Source: Ziziphus jujuba (taxonomy: Eukaryota > Streptophyta > Magnoliopsida > Rosales > Rhamnaceae). Taken from it: a stretch of DNA of 64,000 nt. Made by a program: the position numbers and the translations under genes. The stretch spans positions 32,591,501-32,655,500 of the forward strand of contig NC_083383.1 of the NCBI RefSeq assembly GCF_031755915.1, in the 5' to 3' direction. The notes under the pieces are model-generated. The model made no database searches. It saw only the letters and a program-made list of their open reading frames with translations, and had not been told where the DNA came from. Positions 1 through 10,910 of this stretch are shown here, piece by piece (within the stretch, counting starts at the first letter, position 1; each line of letters starts with the position of its first letter).

Positions 1-648
1 GTGAAAATGTTTTAAAAGGGGAACATTTCCAACGGAGTGATTAGTGAGGGTTTTGAGAGAAAATATTACTTCAAATGTTTAATATTTATTATTTATTATT
101 TATCTAATTGTTGGTATTAATTAAATCCCTTTATTTGTTATATTATCGATATTAAAAGTGTACAGTAGATAGGGTCACTCGCTGAAATGATTGGCATCTC
201 ATATTTTTTAAATTCTGTTCCCCTAGGTCCAGGTTGGGAGACGTTGATCGTCCGGGGCGAACTCGACCTCTCAGTTCATTGCCGAAAGTCCAAGAAGTAT
301 TTCTTCCTTTTTTCCTCTCCATCTTGTATTACTTCTTTATCTGTCATTGTATTAATTCCACATTTATTTGTATAATGCTCTGTATACTGTATTGGACGCA
401 TTTTGTTAATTATGCACTGGATTACTGTTATTCATTTGAAGTGCTGTAAATTTGTGGAATCAATTTATAGTATTGTGGGAGGAATAAGGAGATGAATATA
501 GAAGTGTGTTTTCAGTGCAGGAAATTTGTGCTAAGTCCAACCCTTAGGGGAGGTGCTGCTGGATTTTCCGTTGGAAGGTTCGGTGGTATTTCCCTGGGAT
601 CAGGGCTTGTCTAGAGTTCCGGGGAGGAATCTTGGACGGGTCCTGTCA
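1..648 (+). mobile_element. 5' LTR (3' part only) of Ty3/gypsy element A
   Basis: This segment matches 5270-5908 almost base for base. By eye there are roughly 25-30 differences, mostly C/T and G/A, plus a short indel in a TTATTATTT tract. It ends in TCCTGTCA at 641-648, where the 3' LTR ends TCCTGACA. Directly after it comes TTGGTATCAGAACTC, a typical initiator tRNA-Met primer binding site, so this is the upstream LTR. Its start lies outside the window. The small ORFs inside it are not genes. Confidence 0.9.
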
Positions 649-649
649 G

Positions 650-664
650 TTGGTATCAGAACTC
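650..664 (+). other. Primer binding site (tRNA-Met type) of element A
   Basis: TTGGTATCAGAACTC starts one base after the 5' LTR end. It matches the plant tRNA-iMet-complementary primer site (TGGTATCAGAGC) except near its 3' end. It fixes the polarity of element A as plus strand. Confidence 0.85.
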
Positions 665-1549
665 TAGTTTCTAGTATTCCTAAGGGACTGTGCATTGTTG
701 TGCATCCCATCCGCGTCTATTCTCTCGTTTTACCCGTCTTAAAGCATTCTTTCCCTTTGTCTCGAAGTAAATTCGTTGCCCGAGTTTAAATAACTCTAAT
801 CTTCGAGGGTGTCAATTAGAATCACCTATCCTAACGGGGAATTCCTATGGCCTAGTCGATGGTTGAGGATTGCCTTTTCTTTTTGAAGGTTAAGTGATGG
901 GGGCATATCCAATTCTGTGAATCTTTTTGGGAATCGAAGTGGTCCTAGATATGGAGTGAGTAGTTCTTATGTTTATGGACCTCTACTATAAAGGAGTAAA
1001 GTTAAAGTGTTTCAGCTTACCTGAAGTGGTGCTTCGTGGAGGAGTTAGGAGACCTTTGCTGTGGTTCATTTCTGTCCTCGTCTCCAAGGAGCTATCAGAG
1101 AATGGTTGTCAAGGGTATTTGACCCAGATGGTTGATGCCAAAGAAGATGGTGAGCGTTGGAACCGCTATTAGTGGGAAGCAATTCGAAAGCTTTTTTCCC
1201 AGCAAGTTATCTAGATTACGACCGTAAAAAGGATATCGAATCATTATTGAATTGGCTTTGGATATCGATCTGTTTCAGTACCGCCATGCCGTGCGACTTT
1301 ATGAAAGTTAAAGGACTGAAAGGTTCAGCTGCAAGATTTGGTGAATAAAGGTTTCACTAGGTCAAGCTGATCATCGTGAATGGCATTTGTTTCATTCATG
1401 GAGAAGAAGGATGATTGCCTAAGGGTGTGTATCGGCTAGCAACGATTTAGCAAGGTCACCACCCATAATCGATACTTGTTGTCGAGTGTGGACGTGTGTC
1501 GATCAACCTCAAGGTGTCGAGATATTTTTCCGATCAATTATTAAAAATT

Positions 1550-2200
1550 AAATACTCTTCAAGGTGATATTTGAAATTAAAGGTATTTTATTCAAGTGTT
1601 TTTTTGTTTATGTTCGTACATGTATTGTATGTTATATTGTTTGATATTATACTGCATATATTGCACCATATGGAGGCGGCGAACCAATGTGGTCCATGTA
1701 GAGCTAGCTCCATAATCATGTTGTCTACGAGTCCAGGGGATCGGACAGCCAATATAGGCAACCACCCTGGTTTGTATTGGTAGCAGAGTACCGGCGACAG
1801 CTGGAATCATGGATCACGTAGCATGTTAGAAGGGATCATATGTACCTCCATTACGAGCATGCATATTTCATTTTACGCTATGGATTTTAAGATATGATTT
1901 TATGCATTTATTCATGTTTTTATTATTGTTCCAATGTGGAATTTTAACAATTGCCTATGCAAGTTAAGGTATTTTAAAATAATTTTTGTATTATTATTAT
2001 TTTATTGATTTAATTAGTAAATTTCATAAATTATATTTCGATTTTTGAAGAAGTTTGGAAATTTAATTTGGGTTGATAAATTGGGTATATTTTATGTTGG
2101 TGGTATATTTGAAAATATATTTTATTATTTGTTTTATGTTATGGTCTTTCCAAGAGCGATTTAAGGTTTAAGTATCGCCAATTGAGAATCCAAGAGTAGG
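1550..2200. other. Unassigned AT-rich segment inside element A
   Basis: Between the RT remnant (ending near 1545) and the first integrase-like remnant (near 2250) lies AT-rich sequence in which I can read no pol homology. It replaces what should be more than 1 kb of RT and RNase H. It may be a foreign insertion or a rearranged deletion scar. I see no terminal inverted repeats or target duplication that would define it. Confidence 0.5.
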
Positions 2201-3608
2201 ATATCGTTGAGTTCAAAAAGGAGATCCTAAAGGAAGCACGTGATTCAATGTATGCGATACACCCCAAGGGTACAAAGATGTATGGAATGCTCACTAGATG
2301 ACATTATGGTTTGGCACGATAAAGGAAGTTGCAGGATTCGAATAAAGGTACTTAAGTCACCGACAAGTAAAAGTGGGGAATAGAAACGTTTGAAGTAGTT
2401 TCAATCCTTGCGCATTTCCGTGTCGGGTGGGGAGATGTAAACATGAATTTCGTGCTTAAACTATCGTTCACAAAGAGAAGGTACGACAGCGTTTAGAGAA
2501 TCAAGCAAGATCCGGATAGCGATTGAAGTTCTACTTGGTTGTTGATTTAAGGATGCATACTTCAGAAGCACTTTATGGTTAGCGTTCGACTATGACCAAG
2601 ACTTGTAGATCGTGTTCTCATGGCCTGGTTTGAATATCCTTAATTAGGGGGCATGAGAAGGAAAGTTGCACAAGAGGAAAGTTAAAATTCACTATTAGGC
2701 GTGATGGTAATGTAGTGATAGTGGATGAGGTCTCTATTATACTTGCTAAGTTAAGCTGCTCAAGTTCGAAAGAAGAGCTATACAGTTGTGTGTATACAGA
2801 TAAACTTGGAGCGAGACTTAACGACTGCATCGCCTTTTACCATAGGCCAATGGACAAGCAAAGTGCAGATTTCACACTTGGAAGTTATGTTGAGACTGTG
2901 CATTATGCAATGTCGAAAGAAGCTGGATTGAGCAATTGGCATCGATAGAATTCGTTACGATATTAGCTACAAAGCGAGCATCGAAATGTCTTCGTATGAG
3001 ATTCTATATAGAAGGCAGTGTTAAACCCCACTATATTGGAGTGGAGTAGTTGAGGAGAAGCACCGTACGATGACCAACCTGAATTGGATGCAAACACCTA
3101 CGGATGACTATGAATAAGGTGAAGGTCATCCGAGAGAGTTTGAAAATTGCTCAAGATCAACAAAAGAGTTAAGCCGACGTGCATGGAAAAAATCTTGAAT
3201 TCGAAGTCCGAGATTAAGTTTTTGAGATTATCTCCGTAGAAGAGAGTCGTATGCTTTGGTTGATAGAGAAAGCCAAGTTCTTGTTACATTGGTTCTACAG
3301 GGTTATTGGAAGAATTGGTTTGTGGTATGCAAGTTAGTATTTTAGGGAAAGTAGACATGGGTATGCAGCGTAATTCACGTATTGTTGCTACGAGAAGACA
3401 TCGAAGACCTGTCATGTAAGGAGCGACCAATGCCGATTTTAAGTCATGAAGAATGCTTATGGGTCAATAAGACTATTTTCTCAGATCAAAAATCTCATGG
3501 TGAATTATTCTAGTCGAGAAAGCGACGTGGAAGCTCGAGGGACAAATCCGCAATCAATATTCTTATGAGTTTCAGCGATGTAAGAAATTTCAAGGACAAA
3601 ATTTTTGT

Positions 3609-3620
3609 AAGGGGGAAGAT
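3609..3620 (+). other. Polypurine tract of element A
   Basis: AAGGGGGAAGAT lies immediately 5' of the 3' LTR start TGTAACACCCCG. Its position and composition are those of a gypsy plus-strand primer. Confidence 0.85.
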
Positions 3621-5908
3621 TGTAACACCCCGTCCCAAAGTACAACGAAAATTTTCCAACTTTGACGGAGGTTGACCATTGACCGTTGACTCTGACTTTG
3701 ATTGTTGACCGAAGGGGCAAAGTTGACTTTTTGACTCGGATGGAATTCTAGGTTGACTGAGGTACCGTTAGGAAGTACATGTTGCCACGAGTTCGTAAAC
3801 TAGTAGCACGTTGAAAACGGAGCTACGGCTTGAAAGATATGAGCAAAACAAGTTGAGATCCAAACTGTCCAAGGAATGCAGGAGTTGACTTTTTATTCAT
3901 GCAAAGTTGAGCTTTGACTCATGCATGGTTGTGAAGTACTCGTCGATACGAGTTCATAGACTAGCGGCACGCTTAATTTGGACATGTGGTTTGAAAGTTA
4001 TGGACCTGTAGAGTTTTTCAAATACTATATTATTTTAATATTATTTTTGAACGTGTAACAATGTGCCACGTGTGACTTAATAAATGTTACCATGTGTTAC
4101 CATGTTGAAATGCCACATGTCAACCATGCGTAATACCCTATTATTTTATTATTGTTATTTTATATAATAATATTATTTTGTTATTATTTAATTATTTCTT
4201 TTATTTTCTTTTTCTTTTCCTTTTTTCTTTTTTTTCGATCCTCATTCCACAAGCTTCGATTCGGAGCACGTGTGCATTGTGGAATCGATCCTATGGTGGA
4301 TCGTGGTTTAATTACGTGTTCCAGGTGAGTGACCCACCTTTAAACCTATTTTGGGGTAATTAATTATATTTATTTGGTGTTTAATTGATATTTGAAATTA
4401 TGCTCATATGGTGCAATTTAATTATAATTGTGGAAAATTATTATTTATAAGTGCGTATATGTTTGTTGGTACTAAACGTAAATTTTGGGTTATCCAAAAA
4501 CCCCGATTTTTATTATGGTGATTTAATTTTTTTATTACGCATGAGTAAGGTATTTTCAGTAATGAATCGTGTGTGGTTTTAATATTATTTTTTGGCATAA
4601 TTGGTTTAAATATTTTTAAAAAATGATTTGTTTAAATTAGTGGTTTAAATTTTATAATTATACCCGTGGAATAGTATTTGTTGGACCTCGTGTTACGAGA
4701 AAATATATTTTTATATTGTTATCAATGGTTTCGTACCGGATATGTTAAAGGAAAATATATGGGATGGTAAATTTGAAAACTGGTATATTTTTCACGGTGA
4801 TTTTTGGAAAATCGGTACGGTAATAATTAATTAATAATTATTTTAGACGCACTCATACAGTATTAGTGTTCCAGTGTATATGTGGTTAGCGCGCAAGTTA
4901 TTATGTCTCCCGTGAGTTGCCATTGGACCGAGGGCAGGCAAGTCTTATATATGCGTATCAGCCGCCCCCCTCCTTGGCCGGGATGACAGTTTCAGCAGCG
5001 GTACTGTCGAGACGCCGAAGTGCCGTATGCAAGTTTCTCTCTTTAACCTACCCGCCAGTCGGTGCTCGGGACGCTGGGTATCGGAGGGCATTATTGGTAT
5101 ATGGTGTGGTGCGTCAAGTATAAATTTTTGGATGGAAATTTCAAACCCCAAAGTGTTCAAAATTATTTATCATATTTTATTACATTTTATTTATATTTAG
5201 GGTATTTATCTATTGTTTATTAAATTAATTGATCCTTTGGTTTTCGGAAAATACAAATATTGGGTTTTGTGAAAATGTTTTAAAAGAGAAACATTTCCAA
5301 CGGAGTGATTAGTGAGGGTTTTGAGAGAAAATATTACTTCAAATGTTTATTATTTATTATTTATCTAATTGTTGGTATTAATTAAATCCCTTTATTTGTT
5401 ATATTATCGATATTAACAGTGTACAGTAGATAGGATCACTCACTGAGATGATTAGCATCTCATATTTTTTAAATTCCGTTCCCCTAGGTCCAGGTTGGGA
5501 GACGTTGATCGTCTGGGACGAACTCGACGTCTCAGTTCATTGCCGAAAGTCTAAGAAGTATTTCTTCCTTTTTTCCTCTCCATCTTGTATTACTTCTTTA
5601 TCTGTCATTGTATTAATTTCACATTTATTTATATAATGCTCTATATACTGTATTGGACGCATTTTGTTAATTATGCACTGGATTACTGTTATTCATTTGA
5701 AGTGCTGTAAATTTGTGGAAGCAATTTGTAGTATTGTGGGAGGAATAAGGGGATGAATATAGAAGTATGTTTTCAGTGCAGGAAATTTGTAGTAACTCCA
5801 ACCCTTAGGGGAGGTGCTGCCGGATTTTCCATTGGAAGGTTCGGTGGTATTTCCCTAGGATCAGGGCTTGTTAGGGTTCCGGGGAGAAATCTTGGACGGG
5901 TCCTGACA
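3621..5908 (+). mobile_element. 3' LTR of gypsy element A (2288 bp)
   Basis: It starts TGTAACACCCCGTCCC directly after the polypurine tract and ends TCCTGACA. The last 640 bp repeat the window's first 648 bases (the 5' LTR). A second, longer relative is the solo LTR at 39162-41994. Relative to that copy, this LTR lacks a GC-rich segment of about 0.6 kb, replaced by T-rich sequence near 4140-4235, and lacks a 113-bp GT...AG segment at the join around 4263. It keeps a strong splice-donor-like CAG/GTGAGT near 4323. The five bases after it (TTAGG) should be the target duplication; the partner lies outside the window. Confidence 0.9.
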
Positions 5909-7735
5909 TTAGGAGATGTCTTAGCATGGCTTGGAGCATCCTTGCTAGGCTCTTGGGCAGCAACTAGGTTGATTTGCTCCTCCTTCTCAACTTGTAGTGC
6001 CGACAAAACCTTAGTCTCTCGTTTGCTAGCTTGTTCCGTAGGCACCATGCATGTCATTCCCCCATCCATGATGCATAACATGTTCGCAAATGGGAGTGGG
6101 AAAGCCTTTACTTGGTTGAAGAATTCCATACCAAGGACAACTTTGTAGTCATCCATGGACACAACCGTTAGGTTCAATTGGTCTTTCCAATCTTCGATGT
6201 TGGTTTTCACACCTCTAGCAACTCCTTGGAGCAGCTTTGTGTCCGAATTTATCCCCTTTATGGAGCCCCTTTCTTTTGTTGCCTTAATCCCAAGCCTTTG
6301 TGCCTCCTCCACCGATAGGAAATTATGTGAGGCACTCGTGTCCACCAACGCCTTAGTGAGCACTCCATTGAATTTTGCCTCTACGAACATTAGGTCACCC
6401 TTCTTTGTCTCCTTAGGAGCAGCCTTGATAGCATTCAACAATTGTAAGAAACCTATACTAGTTTCTTCCTCTTGCTTCTCCTCGTATTTGGTAGTCATGG
6501 CATTCAAACCCTTCCTCTTCGAACAATCCCTAACCCAATGTGGTTCATCACATAAGAAACAAGAGTTTTTGGGTTTGGAAGCATCCTTACCTTCTTTAGA
6601 TGCCTTCCACCTTGAGCTTTTTAGCTTATGTGCACTTTCTTCCCTTTCATCTTCTTTGGACCTAGTAGGTTCTCCCCCACCTTTTCTATGGTTGTCTTTC
6701 CATTCCTTTGGCTTTGGAGAGTCTCTTTGGTTGGAGTAATCAATGAAGCCTTCGGCATACGCAATGGCACTAGCCAAATCTCATACTCCACGCCTTTTTA
6801 ACTCCGTCTTTGCCCAAGGTTGTAGATCATCCATGAAGTAGAAAAGGGAGTCTTTATCCGATAGGTCCGGGATCTCCAACACCAAGTTGGTGAACTCCTT
6901 AATGTATTCCCGAATATGGCCTACTTGCTTGAGTCGTCGAAGGCGACTCCTTGCCTCATCTTCGGCATTCTCTGGGTAAAATTGCCTTTTTAGATCTTTC
7001 TTAAAGTCATCAAAGGCATGGAAAGTGCACGTACCTCGCTCTATGTCACTATGCCTCCTCCACCATAACATAGCCGTGTCGTTAAGGTAGAGAGTGGCAG
7101 TTTTAATCTTTGAAGCACCGTCCACAATGCCCATCGCTTCAAAGTATTGCTCCAAGCCCCAAAGGAAATTCTCGAGCTCCCTTGCATTCCTCGCCCAAGA
7201 GTAGGACTTGGGCTTTGGCACATCGATTCGTGGCCCCTCGCGTATGGTGGTTGTCCTTGACGCCACCGCCCTCTTGCAAAGAACCCAATCGCCCTGCATT
7301 TCCTCCATTTGTGTGCGGATAGTATCCAATTCTCTCTCCAACATTGCATGAAGGTCTGCTACCTCCCCCATGCATTGGTCGCGTGTTGAGCGGAGCTCCC
7401 TCCTTAAGGCATCGTCTAGCCCATTGAGTAACCCTCTCACGGCTTGATAATGGCAACATCCTCCGATGCTAGCCCATCTAGGCGACTCTCCAGTGCCTCA
7501 AACCGTTCATGTACTCCAGCAGCATGATCCTCCAAGCGTAACTCTACGCCAGTCATCACATCCTTGGACTTGGATTTATGTTTCTGCCTCCCCGCATTAG
7601 GGTTGCGTTGCTCTTCACAACCTCGCACATCGATAGCTCCCTTCACATTGATGGTAACCTCCGAGCTAGCCATCTTGCCTACTTCCACATTACACCAACG
7701 GTATGCTCGAGTAGCAACCAATCTTTGATACCAAC
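5909..7735 (-). pseudogene. gag-protease of Ty3/gypsy element B, truncated by element A
   Basis: Read on the minus strand from ATG at 7673, this is a retrotransposon Gag followed by a pepsin-type protease. The capsid region (about 6785-7290) has the plant gypsy pattern YFEAMGI...KIKTATLYLNDTAMLWWRR...F..DLKRQFYPENAEDEAR...L..L.Q.G.I.EY. A zinc knuckle follows (CFLCDEPHWVRDC, the CX2CX3HX4C spacing), then a retropepsin-like domain with ALVDTSASHNFLS. Three lesions are visible: a one-base frame change near 7438, an in-frame TGA at 6781-6783 in the usual V-x-DLA-x-A context, and DTG changed to DTS at the catalytic site. The reading runs straight into element A's LTR at 5908, so element A interrupted it. 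RT and integrase are therefore expected left of the window. Confidence 0.85.
7720..7734 (-). other. Primer binding site of element B
   Basis: The minus strand reads TTGGTATCAAAGATTGG just inside the LTR boundary. This is the tRNA-Met type primer site and fixes element B as minus-strand. Confidence 0.75.
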
Positions 7736-8194
7736 TGTCACGGGCCTACACTTTTCCAACACTTCCATGCGGCACTTGGCACCTCCCTTGCTAACTAAGC
7801 CTTGCTCATAAGCTATCATAATGCGGAAGCTAAGAGTAGAAGAGTAGGAAGTAGGAGAGTTTGAGAGAATGTGGAGAATACTTGTATTGATAGAATACTT
7901 CGATATCTTACAAATGAGAGTCCAACCCTTTATATAGAGGGCTTGACACGTATCACAAAAATAGAAGATTCTAGATATATACACATGTCACCTATCTAGT
8001 TAGCGTTCTAGATTATTCTAAGGTTATATACAAGATATTTACATATAGTATTCTAGAGAGATTCCAATCTATATTAGTCTAGGTTTCTCTTGAATCTTCT
8101 AGAATCTTCCAGGTTTCTCTTATATCTTCATGGAAAGTGTAGAATCTTTTAGTTAAACCTCAAAGATTCTACTTCTTTTGCACGAGACGTGACA
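7736..8194 (-). mobile_element. 5' LTR of gypsy element B (459 bp)
   Basis: On the plus strand it runs from TGTCACGGGCC to GAGACGTGACA, so both ends carry the TG...CA form with TGTCACG/CGTGACA terminal repeats. It abuts the primer site of the minus-strand Gag gene. The five bases outside (ATATG, 8195-8199) are the likely target duplication. The other LTR is outside the window. Confidence 0.85.
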
Positions 8195-9240
8195 ATATGC
8201 CCACAAAGAAATTATAATCATGTTAAATAACACAAAGCACCAAAGTTGGAATCCACTAGAAAACAAAAAAAGCAATGGAACAGAGAGTTCATGACTCATT
8301 TAAACACCTTTTATACAGCATAAATATGCCTCTTACAATTTGGACATATTGATAGGTAACATCAAAACTTACAAATGATTAAGGAAAAGAAATAATTCTT
8401 TACTAAAGAAAAAAAAGTTAAATCATATTTATCGTGCTATGATCTCTACAAAAAGAAAATGCAAAAGAATATTTGTTACTATGAAAAGATGCTAGCTAAA
8501 AATAACAATTCAATCATTACAACAACTCCTATAGGGATTGATAAAACGCAAAATCCACACAAATTAGATGACACATTAATGCCGTTGAATGCGCATCAAG
8601 CAATGGCTCCGAATAGTTAGCATAAGTTAAGAAAATTCAAAATAACCGACTATTAATTATGCCACAACCACCACTGCTGCTCCAATCTCTTCCTTCCTCA
8701 TAGTTCAGAACCGAACCCAAAGCCAAAATGGTAGCAGCAGAGCAACCAGTGCCATTGGAAGGCCTAGATAATTGTATTTTGCTCACCCCCATTTAACCTA
8801 AATGACAGTTTCAATGCCCACTTCCAATCACAAGCCAAGTTCCTCAGTCTGCATCTGACTCAGACAGTTTCTGGGTTTGAACTTTCAAAACCAGGTGGTG
8901 TGGCAGAGTTACTGAATTAGCAGTACCTCTTAAGAAAGAAAAGAATTTGTTCAATCAGGATCAGTATTCAATAATCCTTTTCCTTCTCACACCCAAAATT
9001 TTTCACTCTTGAAAACATCAAACTTTTTTTTTCCCCCCCAAATTGACACTGAAACTAGGCTTCAACTAAAATTTTCCATTCAAATTTCCACCTAAAATTC
9101 GGAAATTTTCCAATAGGGGTGTCAAAATTGTGCAGAAATTTTACTCTGCGTACTTATTTCGGTGTTTACGAAACCAAAGTTTCAATCTTTAATACTATTT
9201 ATGGACAAAAATTGAAACTTTACAGCAAAAACTGAAAACC
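8195..9240. other. Intergenic, no gene recognised
   Basis: AT-rich sequence without a convincing ORF, RNA gene or transposon end. Parts near 8660-8960 are less AT-rich and may be old transcribed or transposon-derived sequence, but nothing can be named. Confidence 0.5.
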
Positions 9241-9249
9241 AGAAAAAAG

Positions 9250-9287
<38 letters not shown>

Positions 9288-9292
9288 AGAGA
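9241..9292 (+). repeat. Poly-A tract with GA end
   Basis: An almost pure A run of about 40 bases followed by GAGAGAGA. It forces poly-Phe in minus-strand frames and makes the ORFs crossing it unreliable. Confidence 0.9.
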
Positions 9293-9429
9293 TAAGTAAA
9301 GAAGTCTTACATTTGAGAGAAGCAGAATATGGAGGATAGCAAGGAGAGTCAGAAATTCTCGCAGCACTTGGATATGGCGGTGTTGAAGATTTCGATGCCA
9401 TAGTCGTTTCCTTTCCTCTGTACAAAATA

Positions 9430-9661
9430 TTACACATATCAGCATGTAGGTAAGCCATTGTGGGCCATCCTCAAGCCGAGACACAAAACCAGAAAGACTT
9501 GTGGCATATTTTGGAAGACCATGGGCCATTTTATTTGACTCTCTGGACTCAAAAGAAACCATAAAACCTGTACAAGACGAGAACAGCTCTTGTAAGCTTT
9601 CTATCAAAAAGCAGATCTGGTCCAAATTAACACCTATATAGCACCGACCAGCAAGCTTCAA
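9430..9661 (-). pseudogene. RNase H-like (RVT_3) fragment of a retroelement
   Basis: The minus-strand reading contains a string typical of the end of the plant LINE-associated RNase H domain: LAGRCYIGVNLD...LFSSCTGFMVSFESRES followed by NKMAHGLPKYA and a final PQWL. The usual family motif is REANKVAHxLAKxA...W. Only this C-terminal piece survives, and past about 9430 the frame continues into unrelated and homopolymer sequence. It is best taken as a relic. A similar relic on the plus strand lies at 27430-28140. Confidence 0.55.
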
Positions 9662-10860
9662 AAGGTTTCGCCAGGGCTCCTTTTTTTTTTTTTTTTTATT
9701 AATTTACTTTTTTCTCACCGCCCTTGTTTTTATGGTAACTGTGTAAAATAACAATTTTCGCCTAAAAAAATAAAATAATAATAATGAAATCATCAAAATT
9801 GTTTTCTAGTGAAAACGATTTTTTTTTTTTTTTGCTTAAATATATGTAGTGAAAACGATGGTACTTCAATTTTAATTTCTGCGCATATGTAGCAACGTTA
9901 AACTTATAAATTCATTTAATTTTATCGCTTTATCAAAAATATATGGTAAAACTTTTAATTTCTCTTTCAGCCAAAAAAAAAAAAAACACTTTTAATTTCT
10001 CAACAATTCTCTTTTTTGTTTTACAAACACACATTACCTTTATAAATCCCTACGCTATCAGCGGTTTTTTTTTTTTTTTTTTACTATAAAATATATATAC
10101 TTATTATGCACTTATTTATTTAACCTGGTAACTTGGCTTTAGATATAACTTTTGCAAACCTTTAATTACCCCAAAAAAAATCCACTTTGGAAATATTTTT
10201 ACTTTGCTTCATTATTACTTCTTTTTTATAAGAGCATTTTTGTAAACTACATTTTACTGTAGTTTGGATTTTAAACTTTTGCAGAGGTCTAAAGCTCTTC
10301 TGTAAAAGAATCCAAGTAATTTCAGAAGGCATCTTATAAGTCGTAAGAAGCAATATATTTAGTTCTTTAACATCCTTTTGTCAAAAAAAGAACAAAAAAA
10401 TCTTACATATTTATTAGGTCAGCAATGTTTCTTTTTTCTTTTCTTTTTTGACAAAATATAATTCTGATTATATATCATAATTTACCTTATACATAACCAG
10501 CATGCATATATAATACCTTTATTCATATAAAAAAAACAAATAGACGTGATTGACTGAACAAATTTGGGATATCTTAAGTCTCTATAGTATGAAGTTAAAA
10601 AGAATTTCCATACAAGTTTAGGTGTTTAGAATTTGTAAATGAAATCATAAACACAAGGGGCAGAGAAACAAATTTAATGACAGTCAAACAGGACCAAAAA
10701 TTGTTCATCATCCAAAGTACATAGTAACTTTGATATGCAAAACACTTTAAACACAGTTATTTGCATCTTCTTAAATTGAATGGAAAATTAATAAATTACC
10801 TATTACATGAGGGATGATAGAGTGCTAATTAGGAACTAATGGATGCCTTAAGCTTGAAGA
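9662..10860. other. Intergenic, AT-rich with poly-T runs
   Basis: Contains several T homopolymers (9680, 9820, 10063) and no gene. A stretch at 10453-10568 recurs, with its parts in different order, at 13163-13390. Confidence 0.6.
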
Positions 10861-10910
10861 ATTGTTTGTGTGTTTCCCAGAAACAAGATCCTATAGCTTC
10901 CCTTTACCAT

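Larger units (their letters stand above)
649..3620 (+). pseudogene. Decayed gypsy pol remnants, internal region of element A
   Basis: No long open frame survives, but broken pieces of Ty3/gypsy pol can be read in order on the plus strand. At about 1090-1145 there is a protease/RT linker-like stretch (NGCQGYLTQMVDA). At 1255-1370 comes the RT N-terminal region (KVQLQDLVNKGF) and at 1405-1540 a ruined KKDG...RVCID...NRYLLSSVD block. After a non-pol stretch, integrase pieces follow: the zinc-binding side near 2250 (YAIHPKGTKMYG), the core at 2835-3000, the classic MSSYEILYRR...TPLYW at 2985-3050, then AQDQQKS..DVHGKNLEFEV at 3150-3225 and a C-terminal end leading to the polypurine tract. Frameshifts and stops are everywhere. 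Much of gag, RT and RNase H is missing. The element cannot encode its own proteins. Confidence 0.8.

Noticed and set aside
187..449. Short ORFs repeated at 187-449 and 5448-5636
   Set aside because: They lie in LTR sequence and recur because the LTR recurs; no domain and no coding constraint.
5753..6148. Plus-strand ORFs of 131 and 194 codons opposite the element B protease
   Set aside because: They are the antisense shadow of the gag-protease reading, which has clear motifs.
9195..9458. ORF ending in a long Phe run
   Set aside because: Most of its length is the translation of a poly-A/poly-T tract.
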